Shown here piece by piece: positions 44,720-53,367 of a stretch of DNA of 64,000 bases. The translations under genes were made by a program, and so were the position numbers. Every line of letters starts with the position of its first letter. Positions within the stretch are counted from its first letter, which is position 1. The notes beneath the pieces were generated by a model. The model did not search any database and had not been told where the DNA came from. It worked only from the letters and a program-made list of their open reading frames with translations. Source of the DNA: Labilithrix luteola (GTDB lineage Bacteria; Myxococcota_A; Polyangia; Polyangiales; Polyangiaceae); assembly GCF_001263205.1 (NCBI RefSeq), contig NZ_CP012333.1:5619001-5683000 (forward strand), in the 5' to 3' direction.

Positions 44720-45385
44720 CTACTTCGTGCGCACAGGGTGACCAAGAACTCCTTCGAGCTCGTCGAGCGCCGCGCGCGGGTCGGCAACCTTGATGGTGCG
44801 CATGCCCATGGCCCGTGCGGTCTTAAGATTCGTGCCGAGATCGTCGAGGAACACGCACTCCGCGGCCTCTACGCCGGCGAGCCCACAGGCGTGCTCGAAA
44901 AATCTACGCTCGGGCTTGCGGGTGCCAATTTTCCACGACTCCACCACGTGGTGAAAGAGCGTCATCACCTCGGCGATCTCGGCTGCCTTCGCCTCGGTGC
45001 TCGCCATCGCGCTGCCGAAGCCGATACGCATGTTGTTCGTCACGCACATCGTGACGTAGCGCGAGCGTAGGTTGCGGACGGCATCGACCATCTCGGTGCG
45101 GATGCGACCGGTCAAGCGCAGGAAGAGGGTGCGCGCATCGACCGTCCCTCCGAGAGCGCGCGCTTCGGCCTCGAACAGCGCGTAGAACTCGTCCTCGCCG
45201 AGCTCGCCACGCTCCATGCGTGCCCACGCATTGGTGTCCGATTGCTGCTTGTTGAGGTCCTGGAGAAAGCCGGCACGAAGTCCAACGTCGGCTTCGTACG
45301 CGAGCAGCTCGTCGATGGGGCTCGAGAGGATGACGCCCCCGAAGTCGAAGAGGACGGCACGAATCGGAGGGCTCATGTGCGTCAT
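44720..45385 (-). CDS. HAD-superfamily hydrolase, related to the ACAD10 N-terminal domain
   Basis: The protein has 221 aa. HAD motif I is AVLFDFGGVI (nucleophile Asp, although the usual second Asp is Gly). Motif II is CVTNN, with a Lys in GTRKPERRFF and motif III in FLDDLGTNL. The DFGGV form is typical of the epoxide-hydrolase-N-terminal-like subgroup, the same subgroup as the HAD domain of human ACAD10. The start overlaps the APH gene stop by 4 bp. In this operon it could remove phosphate from a phosphorylated acyl intermediate or play a structural role. Confidence 0.87.
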   Translation of the reverse strand: MTHMSPPIRAVLFDFGGVILSSPIDELLAYEADVGLRAGFLQDLNKQQSDTNAWARMERGELGEDEFYALFEAEARALGGTVDARTLFLRLTGRIRTEMVDAVRNLRSRYVTMCVTNNMRIGFGSAMASTEAKAAEIAEVMTLFHHVVESWKIGTRKPERRFFEHACGLAGVEAAECVFLDDLGTNLKTARAMGMRTIKVADPRAALDELEGVLGHPVRTK

Positions 45386-46473
45386 CCTCCCTCGAGGGCC
45401 GTCTTGGCGGCCTCGGCGAAGAGCTCCGTTTGTGCGGCGAGGTCCCGTGCGTTCTCGGAGCTCGCGTTGCCCTGACGCATGCGAGCGTCGATCCCGGCGA
45501 GAATGGCCGCCATGCGGAACAGCGAGAAGGAGAGATAGAAGGCGAAGTCGTTCGGCGAGGGCTCCGGTATCGAGCGGAGCTTGCAGTAGCGCGTGACGAT
45601 CTGCTTCTCGTTCGGAATCCCGAGCGTCTCGAGATCGTATCCCACGAGACCGCGAAGGCCCTTGTCCGCCTTCGGAACGCGGTGCGCGATGCAGAAGTAA
45701 GCCAGGTCCGTCAGCGGATCTCCGAGTGTAGAGAGCTCCCAATCGAGCACGGCGAGGATTCGCGGCTCCGTGGGATGCACGACGAGGTTTTCGACGCGAT
45801 AGTCGCCATGGACCACGGTGACTTCGCTGGACGTCGGCTTTCGTCGTGGCAATTCCCGCATGAGCCAATCCATGGCAGGAATCTCGCGACCCACGGAATC
45901 GCGATATTGCGTTGACCAGCGTGAAATCTGCCGTTCCAGAAAGCCGTAATGCTTTCCGAAGTCGGAGAGGCCGCGACCATTCCAGTCCACGTCGTGGAGC
46001 TTGGCCAACGTCTCCACGGCCGAGGCATAGAGCGCCGCGCGCTCGGAGTGATTCGAGTCGGGCAGGCTCGGATCCCTCAGGATCCGACCGTGCACGTAGC
46101 TCATCACGAAGAACGGCGTTCCGATGACCGACTCGTCTTCGCAGAAGAGAGGCACGGCCGGCACCGGAACGCCCGAGCCCGCGAGCGCGCGCAGGATCTT
46201 CTGTTCTCGCTCGATCATGTGTGCCGAGACGAGCAGCGGCCCACTCGGCTTCTTTCGCAAGACCCAGCGGCCCTTGTCGGTTTCGATCAAGAACGTGGGA
46301 TTCGATTGGCCACCTTCGAACTGTCGAATGGTCACGCCGCGCTCGGCGCCTTCGAGACGGCCGGTAAGCCACCGCGCGAGAGCCGCTTCGTCGAAGCGAT
46401 GCGCCGAGCGGACGTTCGTCACGTGCCCCGTGACCGCTGCCTGGCCCGTGCGCTGTGGAGTCCCTGCCATCAT
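45382..46473 (-). CDS. APH-type phosphotransferase (ACAD10/11-like kinase domain)
   Basis: The protein has 363 aa. Aminoglycoside-phosphotransferase-fold kinase motifs are present: RWVLRKKPSGPLL with a nucleotide-binding Lys, VVHGDYRVENLVVHP (catalytic loop HGDxxxxN) and VLDWELSTLGDPLTDLAYF (metal-binding DWE). The strong FGGQSNPTF-like start (FEGGQSNPTFLIE) matches the APH domain of ACAD10/ACAD11 and the bacterial LvaA type, kinases of 4-hydroxyacyl-CoA. It overlaps both the dehydrogenase and the HAD gene by 4 bp. A drug-resistance role is unlikely given the operon. Confidence 0.9.
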   Translation of the reverse strand: MMAGTPQRTGQAAVTGHVTNVRSAHRFDEAALARWLTGRLEGAERGVTIRQFEGGQSNPTFLIETDKGRWVLRKKPSGPLLVSAHMIEREQKILRALAGSGVPVPAVPLFCEDESVIGTPFFVMSYVHGRILRDPSLPDSNHSERAALYASAVETLAKLHDVDWNGRGLSDFGKHYGFLERQISRWSTQYRDSVGREIPAMDWLMRELPRRKPTSSEVTVVHGDYRVENLVVHPTEPRILAVLDWELSTLGDPLTDLAYFCIAHRVPKADKGLRGLVGYDLETLGIPNEKQIVTRYCKLRSIPEPSPNDFAFYLSFSLFRMAAILAGIDARMRQGNASSENARDLAAQTELFAEAAKTALEGG

Positions 46474-47705
46474 CGAGCTCCCGCGCGTTTGGCTTGCTGC
46501 TCTTGCAGCTCCTGCTTGGCGATGGCTTCGAGATGGACTTCGTCCGGGCCGTCGACGAGGCGCAGCGTGCGGGCACACGCCCACGCATAGGCGAGCGGGA
46601 AATCCTGAGAGATGCCGGCCGCGCCGTGAGCCTGCACCGCGCGATCGATCACGCGCAACGCCATGGCCGGCGCGGCGATCTTGATCATCGCGATCTCCTT
46701 CTTGGCGGCCTTGTTGCCGTGAACGTCCATCGTATGGGCGGCGTTCAACGTGAGAAGGCGTGCCTCGTCGATCTCGATTCGGCTGCGCGCGATCTCGTGC
46801 CGGAGCGCGCCCTGCTCGGCGAGGGGCCTTCCGAAGGCCACGCGCTCCTGCACGCGTTTGCACATCGCCTCGAGGGCGCGTTCGGCGAGTCCGATGGCGC
46901 GCATGCAGTGATGGATTCGACCGGGCCCGAGGCGCCCTTGGGCGATCTCGAAGCCGCGGCCTTCGCCGAGCAGGATGTTCGACTTCGGAACGCGAACGTT
47001 CTCGAAAGCGACCTCCGCGTGGCCGTGAGGGGCGTCGTCGTAGCCGAACACCGTGAGCGGTCGAACCACGCGAACGCCCGGCGTGTCGAGCGGAACGAGG
47101 ACCATCGATTGCTGCAGATGGCGAGGCGCGTCGGGATCCGTCTTGCCCATCACGATGGCGATCTTGCAGCGCGGATCCATGGCGCCGCTCGTCCACCATT
47201 TGCGGCCGTGAATCACGTAGCTGTCGCCGTCGCCGCGAATCGAGCAGGCGATGTTCGTCGCGTCGGACGAGGCGACCTCCGGCTCGGTCATCGCGAAGCA
47301 AGAGCGGATGGTCCCGGCGAGCAGCGGCTCGAGCCACGCCTTTTTCTGCGCGTCGGTGCCGTAGCGAACCAAGACCTCCATGTTGCCGGTGTCCGGAGCG
47401 TTGCAGTTGAACACTTCGGGCGCGATGGGGGACCGCCCCATGATCTCGCAGAGAGGCGCGTACTCCAGGTTGGTGAGGCCTGCTCCGCCTCCGTGGTCGG
47501 GCAAGAACAAGTTCCACAACCCTTCGCGGCGAGCTTTCGCCTTGAGCTCCTCCATGACCGGAGGAATCGACCAGCGATTCCCCGATTCGGCGAGGTGTCG
47601 TTCGAAGGCCGGTTCGGCCGGAATGACGTGCTCGTTCACGAAGGCCGCGACGCGGTGCTTCAGGTCTTCCGCGCGGGCCGATCTCTCGGCGGTGATGCTC
47701 GTCAT
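46470..47705 (-). CDS. Acyl-CoA dehydrogenase (ACAD10/11-like)
   Basis: The protein (411 aa) is a flavoprotein. Typical ACAD text: CFAMTEPEVASSDATNIACS (FAD/substrate loop), YVIHGRKWWTSGAMDPRCKI, GFEIAQGRLGPGRIHHCMRA and QAHGAAGISQDFPLAYAWAC near the C-terminus. The R-I-H-H-C-M-R and G-A-G-I-S-Q-D pattern belongs to the ACAD10/ACAD11 branch, which works on 4-phospho-acyl-CoA. The start ATG at 47705 is 4 bp from the ligase stop. In this operon it would act after the APH kinase. Confidence 0.92.
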   Translation of the reverse strand: MTSITAERSARAEDLKHRVAAFVNEHVIPAEPAFERHLAESGNRWSIPPVMEELKAKARREGLWNLFLPDHGGGAGLTNLEYAPLCEIMGRSPIAPEVFNCNAPDTGNMEVLVRYGTDAQKKAWLEPLLAGTIRSCFAMTEPEVASSDATNIACSIRGDGDSYVIHGRKWWTSGAMDPRCKIAIVMGKTDPDAPRHLQQSMVLVPLDTPGVRVVRPLTVFGYDDAPHGHAEVAFENVRVPKSNILLGEGRGFEIAQGRLGPGRIHHCMRAIGLAERALEAMCKRVQERVAFGRPLAEQGALRHEIARSRIEIDEARLLTLNAAHTMDVHGNKAAKKEIAMIKIAAPAMALRVIDRAVQAHGAAGISQDFPLAYAWACARTLRLVDGPDEVHLEAIAKQELQEQQAKRAGAR

Positions 47706-47709
47706 GGCT

Positions 47710-49422
47710 TCATGCTTTCCGTGCAGCTGCTTCGTTGGGATTCGCCGGCGTTCGATCGCGGAGCGCACGCCTCAGGAATTTGCCCGTGGCGGTCTTCGGA
47801 ACTTCGTCGACGATTTCGACGCTTCTTGGGTATTTGTAAGCGGCAATCTTGGAACGGCAGAAGTCGATGAGCTCCTGCTCGGTTGCCGTGGTGCCCGGCT
47901 TGAGGGCGACGAACGCTTTGACGGTTTCGCCTCGGTAATCGTCTTTCACCCCGATCACCGCGGCTTCTCTGACGGCCGCATGACCGTAGAGCGTGTCTTC
48001 GACCTCGCGCGGCCAGACCTTGTAGCCGGACACGATGATCATGTCCTTCTTGCGGTCGACGACGAAGTAGTAGCCATCGTCGTTGCGCGTGGCGACGTCT
48101 CCCGTCACGAAATAGCCGTCGCGAAATGCCTGTTTCGTGGCGTCGGGCTTGTTCCAATAGCCCGTGAAGATCATCGGGCCCTTGTCGGCGAGCTCTCCGG
48201 CTTCACCTGGAGCTGCTTCCTTGTCGGGATCCGCGAGGTCGACGAGCTTCACGTCGCACCCGGGAATGGGAACGCCGACCGAGAGTGCGCCGGTTACCGG
48301 ATCGACGGGCGCGCGAGCGCCGAGCGGTACGGCGTGCGTGGGCGAGGTCGATTCGGTCAATCCGTAGATGTTGTGGATGTAGACGCCGAGCTGCGCTTCG
48401 AAGCGTTCGGCGATGCTCGGGGCCACGGGCGCGCCGCCGCTATAGGCCTTCCTGAGCGACGCGAAGGCCTCCTTGGTGGCGGCCGGATGGTTCATCAGCG
48501 CGAGGAACACGGTGATGGATCCGACGGTCATCGTCGGCTTCCAGCGTTGCGCGAGGCGGATCGTCTGCTCCGCGTCGAAGCGGTAGCCGAGTACGAGCGG
48601 ACAGCCTGCGGTGGCCGCGAGCGCCACGTGCCCGACGAGACCGGTGATGTGGAAGAGCGGTGCGACGCCGAGAATGACGTCGTTGGCGTCCATCTTCATC
48701 CACGTTCGATAGACGTTGCCATTGTAGACGATGTTGCCGTGGGTCGTCATCGCCCCCTTTGGCTGTCCGGTCGTTCCGGACGTGTAGCCGAGGGAAGCGA
48801 GGTCGCCCGGTCCCACCGCGGCTCTGGCCTTGGGATCAGGCTTCGTTTGGGACAGCGCCGTGAGCAGGTCGACCGAGCCGAGATCCTCGGCGGAGAGCTT
48901 GTGACTCGGAGCGAAGCACGGAGGGGCAGGTTCGGTTCCGAGCATGTCGAGCTCCGAGGTCGTGACCACGCGTTCGACCGACGTGCGAGGAACGACGCTT
49001 CGGCCCACCGCTTCGTAGAGCGACTCGAGCGCCACGAGGACGCGCGCACCCGAATCCTGGAGGTGGTATTCGAGCTCCTTGTCTTTGAACATCGGATTGA
49101 GGGGGACGGCAACCGCGCCTCGTTTCCAGATGCCGTAGAGGGCAATGACGTACTGCGGAACGTTCTGCTGGTAGAGCGCCACGCGATCGCCGTGTCCGAC
49201 GTTCCAGGACGCGAGCAACGTCGCAAAGCGGGCGGCCAGGTCGTCGAGCTCGCGATAGCTCACGACGCGATCGAAGTAGTAGAGCGCGGGCGCATCGGGG
49301 GCCGTGCGGGCGGCCTCCTCGAGCACGTCGATCATGCTCTTGGTCGGGGCGGGGAGTGTCTCGGGAACCCATGGCGAGTAGACGCCGAGCCAGGGCTTCG
49401 CGGTGTTTTGCGCGGTGGCCAT
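47710..49422 (-). CDS. AMP-forming acyl-CoA ligase
   Basis: The protein (570 aa) belongs to the ANL superfamily. The P-loop YTSGTTGQPKGAMTTHGN is near residue 210. IYGLTESTSPTHAVPLG (A5-type) is followed by FTGYWNKPDATKQAFRDGYF and TGDVATRNDDGYYFVVDRKKD (A7/A8 hinge). The final NGK-type Lys is in PKTATGKFLRRAL. It activates a carboxylic acid to the CoA thioester for the dehydrogenase and kinase downstream. The chain length cannot be fixed from sequence. It starts 7 bp after the cyclase gene end. Confidence 0.93.
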   Translation of the reverse strand: MATAQNTAKPWLGVYSPWVPETLPAPTKSMIDVLEEAARTAPDAPALYYFDRVVSYRELDDLAARFATLLASWNVGHGDRVALYQQNVPQYVIALYGIWKRGAVAVPLNPMFKDKELEYHLQDSGARVLVALESLYEAVGRSVVPRTSVERVVTTSELDMLGTEPAPPCFAPSHKLSAEDLGSVDLLTALSQTKPDPKARAAVGPGDLASLGYTSGTTGQPKGAMTTHGNIVYNGNVYRTWMKMDANDVILGVAPLFHITGLVGHVALAATAGCPLVLGYRFDAEQTIRLAQRWKPTMTVGSITVFLALMNHPAATKEAFASLRKAYSGGAPVAPSIAERFEAQLGVYIHNIYGLTESTSPTHAVPLGARAPVDPVTGALSVGVPIPGCDVKLVDLADPDKEAAPGEAGELADKGPMIFTGYWNKPDATKQAFRDGYFVTGDVATRNDDGYYFVVDRKKDMIIVSGYKVWPREVEDTLYGHAAVREAAVIGVKDDYRGETVKAFVALKPGTTATEQELIDFCRSKIAAYKYPRSVEIVDEVPKTATGKFLRRALRDRTPANPNEAAARKA

Positions 49423-49429
49423 GGCGTCC

Positions 49430-50385
49430 TCACTTGATGACGATCGGGTTCACGGGGGCGCCCGTGCCTCGGAAAATCTTGAGGGGAGCGGCCGTGTAGA
49501 AGAAGTCGTAGCGACCGTCTTTGGCGCAGTCCTTGGCGAGGTCTTCGAGCATGAGGATCTCGTTGAAGACGACGCCGAGGTTGCGCATCAGCGCACTGTG
49601 GAGCGGCAGCACGATGCCGTTGTTTGGGTCGACCGTGACCTCGTTGGCGATGGTGTCGGTGCCGAGAAGGGGGATCTCCGTGTCGTGAAACCACTCGACG
49701 AGCTCGCGCGAATAGACGAGGCCGGGCTCGATGAACGGCGGGTCGTAGAACTTGGCGGGGCCTTCCTCGTAGAAGGTGCTGAGCCAGCCGGTGCGAATCA
49801 GCAGGATGTCGTGCTTTTGGATCTTCGTGCCCTGCTTGGCCGCGCAGTCGAGCAGATCCCTTAGCGTGATGAGCTCGCCCTTCTGGAGGCGCTCTTTCCC
49901 GCGGTAGCGTGCGATGTCGAGGAGCACGGCGTGCCCCGAAGCCGTGTGCTCGGCGAGCGGCAGCACGCTTGCCTTCTCGAGGCCTGCGAGCGTCGTATGC
50001 GCATCGAAGCCGTTGTAGAGCTTGTCGTCGTACCAGGTGTGGCCGAGACCGTCGAACTGGGTCGAGCCCTGGAGGAACATCGTGACGTAGTCGTCGGCAT
50101 ATTCGAGGCCACCAGCGAGCGGCTGGAGCTTGCCGGACATGTAGCTGCCCTTGTCTTGGGTCATCAGCTTCACGGCACCGCTACGTCCCGGCCAAACCGG
50201 GTCACCCTTGGGTGAGCCGATCACCACGGAGAGAGCGAAGGTCTTGTGCGATCGGATCGACGCGAGGCCTCGTGCGACTTCCTCCGCATCGAGGAAGTTG
50301 AGACCACCGAGCTCGTCGTCTTTCCCCAGCGACCCCAATTCGTCGGAAGACCTTCGAGCAACTTCGAGACGGATGCCTGAGTCAT
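49430..50385 (-). pseudogene. Putative cyclase (PF04199-type hydrolase), frameshifted near the N-terminus
   Basis: A start ATG at 50385 reads MTQASVSKLLEGLPTNWGRW, the normal N-terminus of this family. The frame then shifts at the GGGG run (minus strand; 50324-50327) to continue as GKDDELGGLNFLDAEEVARG and onward to the stop. One additional G would give an intact protein of 318 aa. The family is metal-dependent and hydrolyses amides or lactones. Its signature is visible as QGSTQFDGLGHTWYDDK (metal-ligand D and H) and LLIRTGWLSTF. As first gene of the operon it might open a lactone to a hydroxy acid for the ligase. TTG at 50338 would be a poor alternative start. Confidence 0.8.
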
Positions 50386-50469
50386 GAAGCCTCCAAGTCC
50401 GGCGCGCATCGCGCGGGGGACGATGTCGTTCGGTCGAAATTCTCGAGCCCGCGGCCTTGCGCGGGCGAT

Positions 50470-50489
50470 ACGAACGACTATTCGTTCGT
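50470..50489. promoter_or_regulatory. TetR-type operator 1
   Basis: ACGAACGA-CTAT-TCGTTCGT is a perfect 8-bp inverted repeat of 20 bp. It lies 85 bp upstream of the cyclase start, in the gap between that operon and the divergent tetR gene. It shares ATACGAACGA-N2-ATTCGT with operator 2. Size and symmetry fit a TetR-family dimer site. Confidence 0.75.
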
Positions 50490-50558
50490 TGTGGAGACCA
50501 TGACTCTCCGCGGCGGGCATCGCAAGCCGTTAATGGCCTTGGCCTGCCGCGTCACGCC

Positions 50559-50578
50559 ATACGAACGATGATTCGTAT
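50559..50578. promoter_or_regulatory. TetR-type operator 2
   Basis: ATACGAA-CGATGA-TTCGTAT is a perfect 7-bp inverted repeat located 55 bp before the tetR start. It shares the core of operator 1 at a spacing of 89 bp. One site near each divergent start suggests that the regulator represses both the acyl-CoA operon and itself. Confidence 0.75.
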
Positions 50579-50632
50579 CTAGGTCCGCCACAGAACGAGG
50601 CAAAAACGAACGGTTGCCGCTGTGCGTCGTCG

Positions 50633-51298
50633 ATGAGACAACCGGGAAGCCCACCCATGCCGAAGAAGGAAGCTGCCACGAAGGCGCGAGCACCCTCTGC
50701 CCGCAGTATCGACGTTCGCGAGGCGGCGCTCACGCTCTTCGCCGAGCGCGGCTATCACGGCACGTCCATGAAGGACATCGCGGCAGCGCTCCAGCTGCGT
50801 GCGCCGAGCCTCTACAACCACGTGTCCGCGAAGCAGGAGATCCTCCGCGACGTGATGGTGGACACGATGAACAACCTATTGAAGGTCGTTCGATCGGCGA
50901 TCGCGGGCACCGACGACACCGTGCTCCAGCTCCGGCGAGCGGCCGAGGCGCACGTCCGTTACCATGCGCGGCACAAGCGGGAGGTTCGGATCGGCAACTA
51001 CGAGATTCCGGCCCTCGAGCAGCCACACCGGGGCGCCGTCACGAAGCTCCGTCGCGAGTACTCGCGCATGTTCGTCGGACTCATCGAGAAGGGGGTCGAG
51101 GAGGGCGTGTTCGACACGCGCTCGCCTCTGCTCGCCGCGTACGGCATCCTGCAAATGGGGATCGGCGTTTCCATGTGGTACACGCCCGATGGCCCGTTGT
51201 CGGAAGACGACATCGTCTTTCAGTATGGCGACATGGCTCTTCGACTCGTCGGCGTGACGGAGGCGGAGCCGCGCGTCGGCCGGCGGCGCGCGAAGTAG
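50633..51298 (+). CDS. TetR-family transcriptional regulator of the acyl-CoA operon
   Basis: The protein has 221 aa; an ATG at 50657 (MPKKE) is an alternative start. The N-terminal HTH is typical: REAALTLFAERGYHGTSMKD followed by IAAALQLRAPSLYNHVSAKQ. The C-terminal ligand domain (about 85-205) resembles those of fatty-acid or acyl-CoA responsive members (for example YHARHKREVRIGNYEI). It is transcribed divergently from the operon, with two operators between. An acyl-CoA ligand releasing repression is the expected mode, inferred from the neighbours. Confidence 0.93.
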   Translation: MRQPGSPPMPKKEAATKARAPSARSIDVREAALTLFAERGYHGTSMKDIAAALQLRAPSLYNHVSAKQEILRDVMVDTMNNLLKVVRSAIAGTDDTVLQLRRAAEAHVRYHARHKREVRIGNYEIPALEQPHRGAVTKLRREYSRMFVGLIEKGVEEGVFDTRSPLLAAYGILQMGIGVSMWYTPDGPLSEDDIVFQYGDMALRLVGVTEAEPRVGRRRAK

Positions 51299-51317
51299 CG
51301 CGGCCGTAGAAATGTAC

Positions 51318-51339
51318 GAGCACCGTTACGGAGGTGCTC
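51318..51339. terminator. Hairpin after the TetR gene
   Basis: GAGCACC-N8-GGTGCTC forms a 7-bp stem 20 bp after the tetR stop and 22 bp before the EGF lipoprotein start. No T-run follows. It may terminate tetR transcription or act as a leader structure of the next gene. Confidence 0.35.
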
Positions 51340-51361
51340 CACGTCGCCGTTACTCCCTGCA

Positions 51362-53203
51362 ATGCGTTTTCTTCGCGGCAGGTTCGAGGTCGGTGTCCGA
51401 GTTGGGGCGTCGCGCGTTGCGGCGTTGGCTCTGTTGATGGCCGTCGCGGCTCCTGCGTGCCTTCCGGAGCAAACCCGTAGCTACGGCAACGTCGAGACGG
51501 ACGACGAAGGGCCGGGCCCCGTGGCTCCGGTCGATGCTTCCAAAGCAGACTCGCCCAGCGCTCCCGCCGACGCCGCGCCTCCTCCTCCGGAGGCCTCACC
51601 GTGTGCCGTGTGCTTGCCGCAGGCGACCTGTCAGGCGCGCGGCGAGACCGCCACGTGCCAGTGTCCGGCGGGCTTCGCCGGCGACGGAACCATTGCCGGC
51701 ACCGGCTGCAACGATGTCGACGAATGCAGTGGTTCGAACGGTTGCGTGGCGCCCGGTTCGGGCGGCGCCTGCACCAACACGGCCGGTAGCTACACGTGCG
51801 GCTGCCAACCCGGTTTCGTCGGAGACGGCAAGGCCTCGGGAACGGGCTGCACGGACGTCGACGAGTGCAGCGGCGCGAACGACTGCGTCGCCGGGCAAGC
51901 GGGCGGTGCATGTGCAAACGTGCCCGGTGGCTACACGTGCGCCTGCCAGCCGGGTTACTCGGGAGATGGCAAGACCTCGGGAACGGGGTGCAGCGATGTC
52001 GACGAATGCGCCGGAGGAAGCGGCTGCGTGGCTCCCGAAGCGGGCGGCGCGTGCGCGAACACGGTCGGCGGCTTCACCTGCAGCTGCCAATCGGGCTACC
52101 AAGGCGACGGAAAGATCTCCGGCTCCGGCTGCACGGATATCGACGAATGCGCGAGCAGCGGTAACGAGTGCGAGTCTCCGCTCTGGGGCGGCGCGTGCAC
52201 GAACGTCGTCGGTGGATATACCTGCGGTTGCCAACCGGGGTATGCCGGTGATGGCAAATGGGCCGGAACGGGCTGCACGGACATCGATGAATGCGCGGGC
52301 AGCAACGACTGCGCTTCCGGCGCGGCGGGAGGCGCTTGCAGCAACGTCCTCGGCGGCTACACGTGCGCCTGCCAGCCTGGCTTCGTCGGAGACGGCAAGG
52401 TCTCGGGAACGGGCTGCACCGACATCGACGAATGCAGCGGCACCAACGACTGCGTTGCGGCGAATGCGAACGGAACGTGTTCGAACACGGCGGGCGGCTA
52501 CACGTGCGGATGCACGGCGCCCTATTCGGGTGACGGCAAGACGACGGGGAAGGGATGCCAGTGGCTCCCCGACCTCCTCTGGTATCGCTTCGACGGCGAG
52601 ACCCAATACGTCGAAAACTCCGCGACCAATCCGCCGCTCGGCGCCGAGACCGCGATCATCCACGGTGCCGAGACGCAGGCGGGCGCGGGCCAGTGCCTTC
52701 GCGCGCTCGTCGGAACAGGCAACACGTCCACCAACGACTACGTGGAGACGGGCTGGGCCACGAATCTCAGCGGCTCCTGGACCATCTCGTTCTGGACGTC
52801 GAACATCACCCCGTCCCCGACGCTGTTCTACATCTTCGGTGATACCTCGGCGAATTCGTTCCGCTGCTTCACGAACGGTGTTGCCGGAGCCAACAACTGG
52901 ATTCTGCGCGGCGGTGGGCTCGACGACGTCCTCGCGCCCGGGGCGGCCACCGTCGACGCCGCCGTTACCACGTTCGTCTACGACGCGACCGTCGCCGAAG
53001 TTCGCGCGTACGTGAACGGTGCGCTCGTCAACACCGTGGCCCAGCCCCCGCTCTCGATCGTCGGATCGGCATTCAAGTTGGGTTACGGCACGAACATCGC
53101 ACTGCCGGAGGGAGGTTTGATGGACGAATATCGCGTCTATTCCGTCGCACTCCCGGCGTCGGAGGTGGCGAAGCTCGCGCAGACCGCGGAGGTCTGCAAG
53201 TAG
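51362..53203 (+). CDS. EGF-repeat lipoprotein with C-terminal LamG-like domain
   Basis: The protein has 613 aa. The signal peptide ends in the lipobox A-A-P-A-C. After an acidic, Pro-rich linker come one EGF-like unit and six calcium-binding-type EGF units of about 47 residues. Their pattern is D-V/I-D-E-C ... GGACxN ... GGYTCxCQPGYxGDGK ... GTGC, the eukaryote-like cbEGF signature including the D-x-D-E-C calcium ligands. From about residue 400 a LamG/concanavalin-like domain follows (YVENSATNPP, GSWTISFWTSNITPSPTLFY, MDEYRVYSVALPASEV). It is probably a Ca2+-stiffened surface rod with a sugar- or protein-binding tip. Confidence 0.9.
   Translation: MRFLRGRFEVGVRVGASRVAALALLMAVAAPACLPEQTRSYGNVETDDEGPGPVAPVDASKADSPSAPADAAPPPPEASPCAVCLPQATCQARGETATCQCPAGFAGDGTIAGTGCNDVDECSGSNGCVAPGSGGACTNTAGSYTCGCQPGFVGDGKASGTGCTDVDECSGANDCVAGQAGGACANVPGGYTCACQPGYSGDGKTSGTGCSDVDECAGGSGCVAPEAGGACANTVGGFTCSCQSGYQGDGKISGSGCTDIDECASSGNECESPLWGGACTNVVGGYTCGCQPGYAGDGKWAGTGCTDIDECAGSNDCASGAAGGACSNVLGGYTCACQPGFVGDGKVSGTGCTDIDECSGTNDCVAANANGTCSNTAGGYTCGCTAPYSGDGKTTGKGCQWLPDLLWYRFDGETQYVENSATNPPLGAETAIIHGAETQAGAGQCLRALVGTGNTSTNDYVETGWATNLSGSWTISFWTSNITPSPTLFYIFGDTSANSFRCFTNGVAGANNWILRGGGLDDVLAPGAATVDAAVTTFVYDATVAEVRAYVNGALVNTVAQPPLSIVGSAFKLGYGTNIALPEGGLMDEYRVYSVALPASEVAKLAQTAEVCK
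51710..52558 (+). repeat. Six tandem EGF-coding repeats, about 141 bp each
   Basis: Six copies of a unit of about 47 codons lie in tandem, each beginning at the DxDEC codons and ending at GTGC. The nucleotide similarity between copies, for example the recurring GGCGACGGCAAG and ACGGGCTGCAC segments, points to internal duplication. Repeat number could vary between strains or collapse in assembly. Confidence 0.85.
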
Positions 53204-53367
53204 TGGCGAGAGGGGGGCGCCGGAGATCGACCGAGTGATTGGCACTCGATGTGACAGGGCGGGGAGTCCGTGACGACCGAGAAGTCCCCGCGTACATCAT
53301 GTGACTTTTCACTGCACCTTCGACAAGTCGTTCCAAATCACCCGTTCAACATGCTTTTGGAACGACC

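Noticed and set aside
45382..46473. Aminoglycoside resistance gene
   Set aside because: It has APH-fold motifs but sits translationally coupled inside an acyl-CoA operon and has the ACAD10/11-type FxGGQSNPT start.
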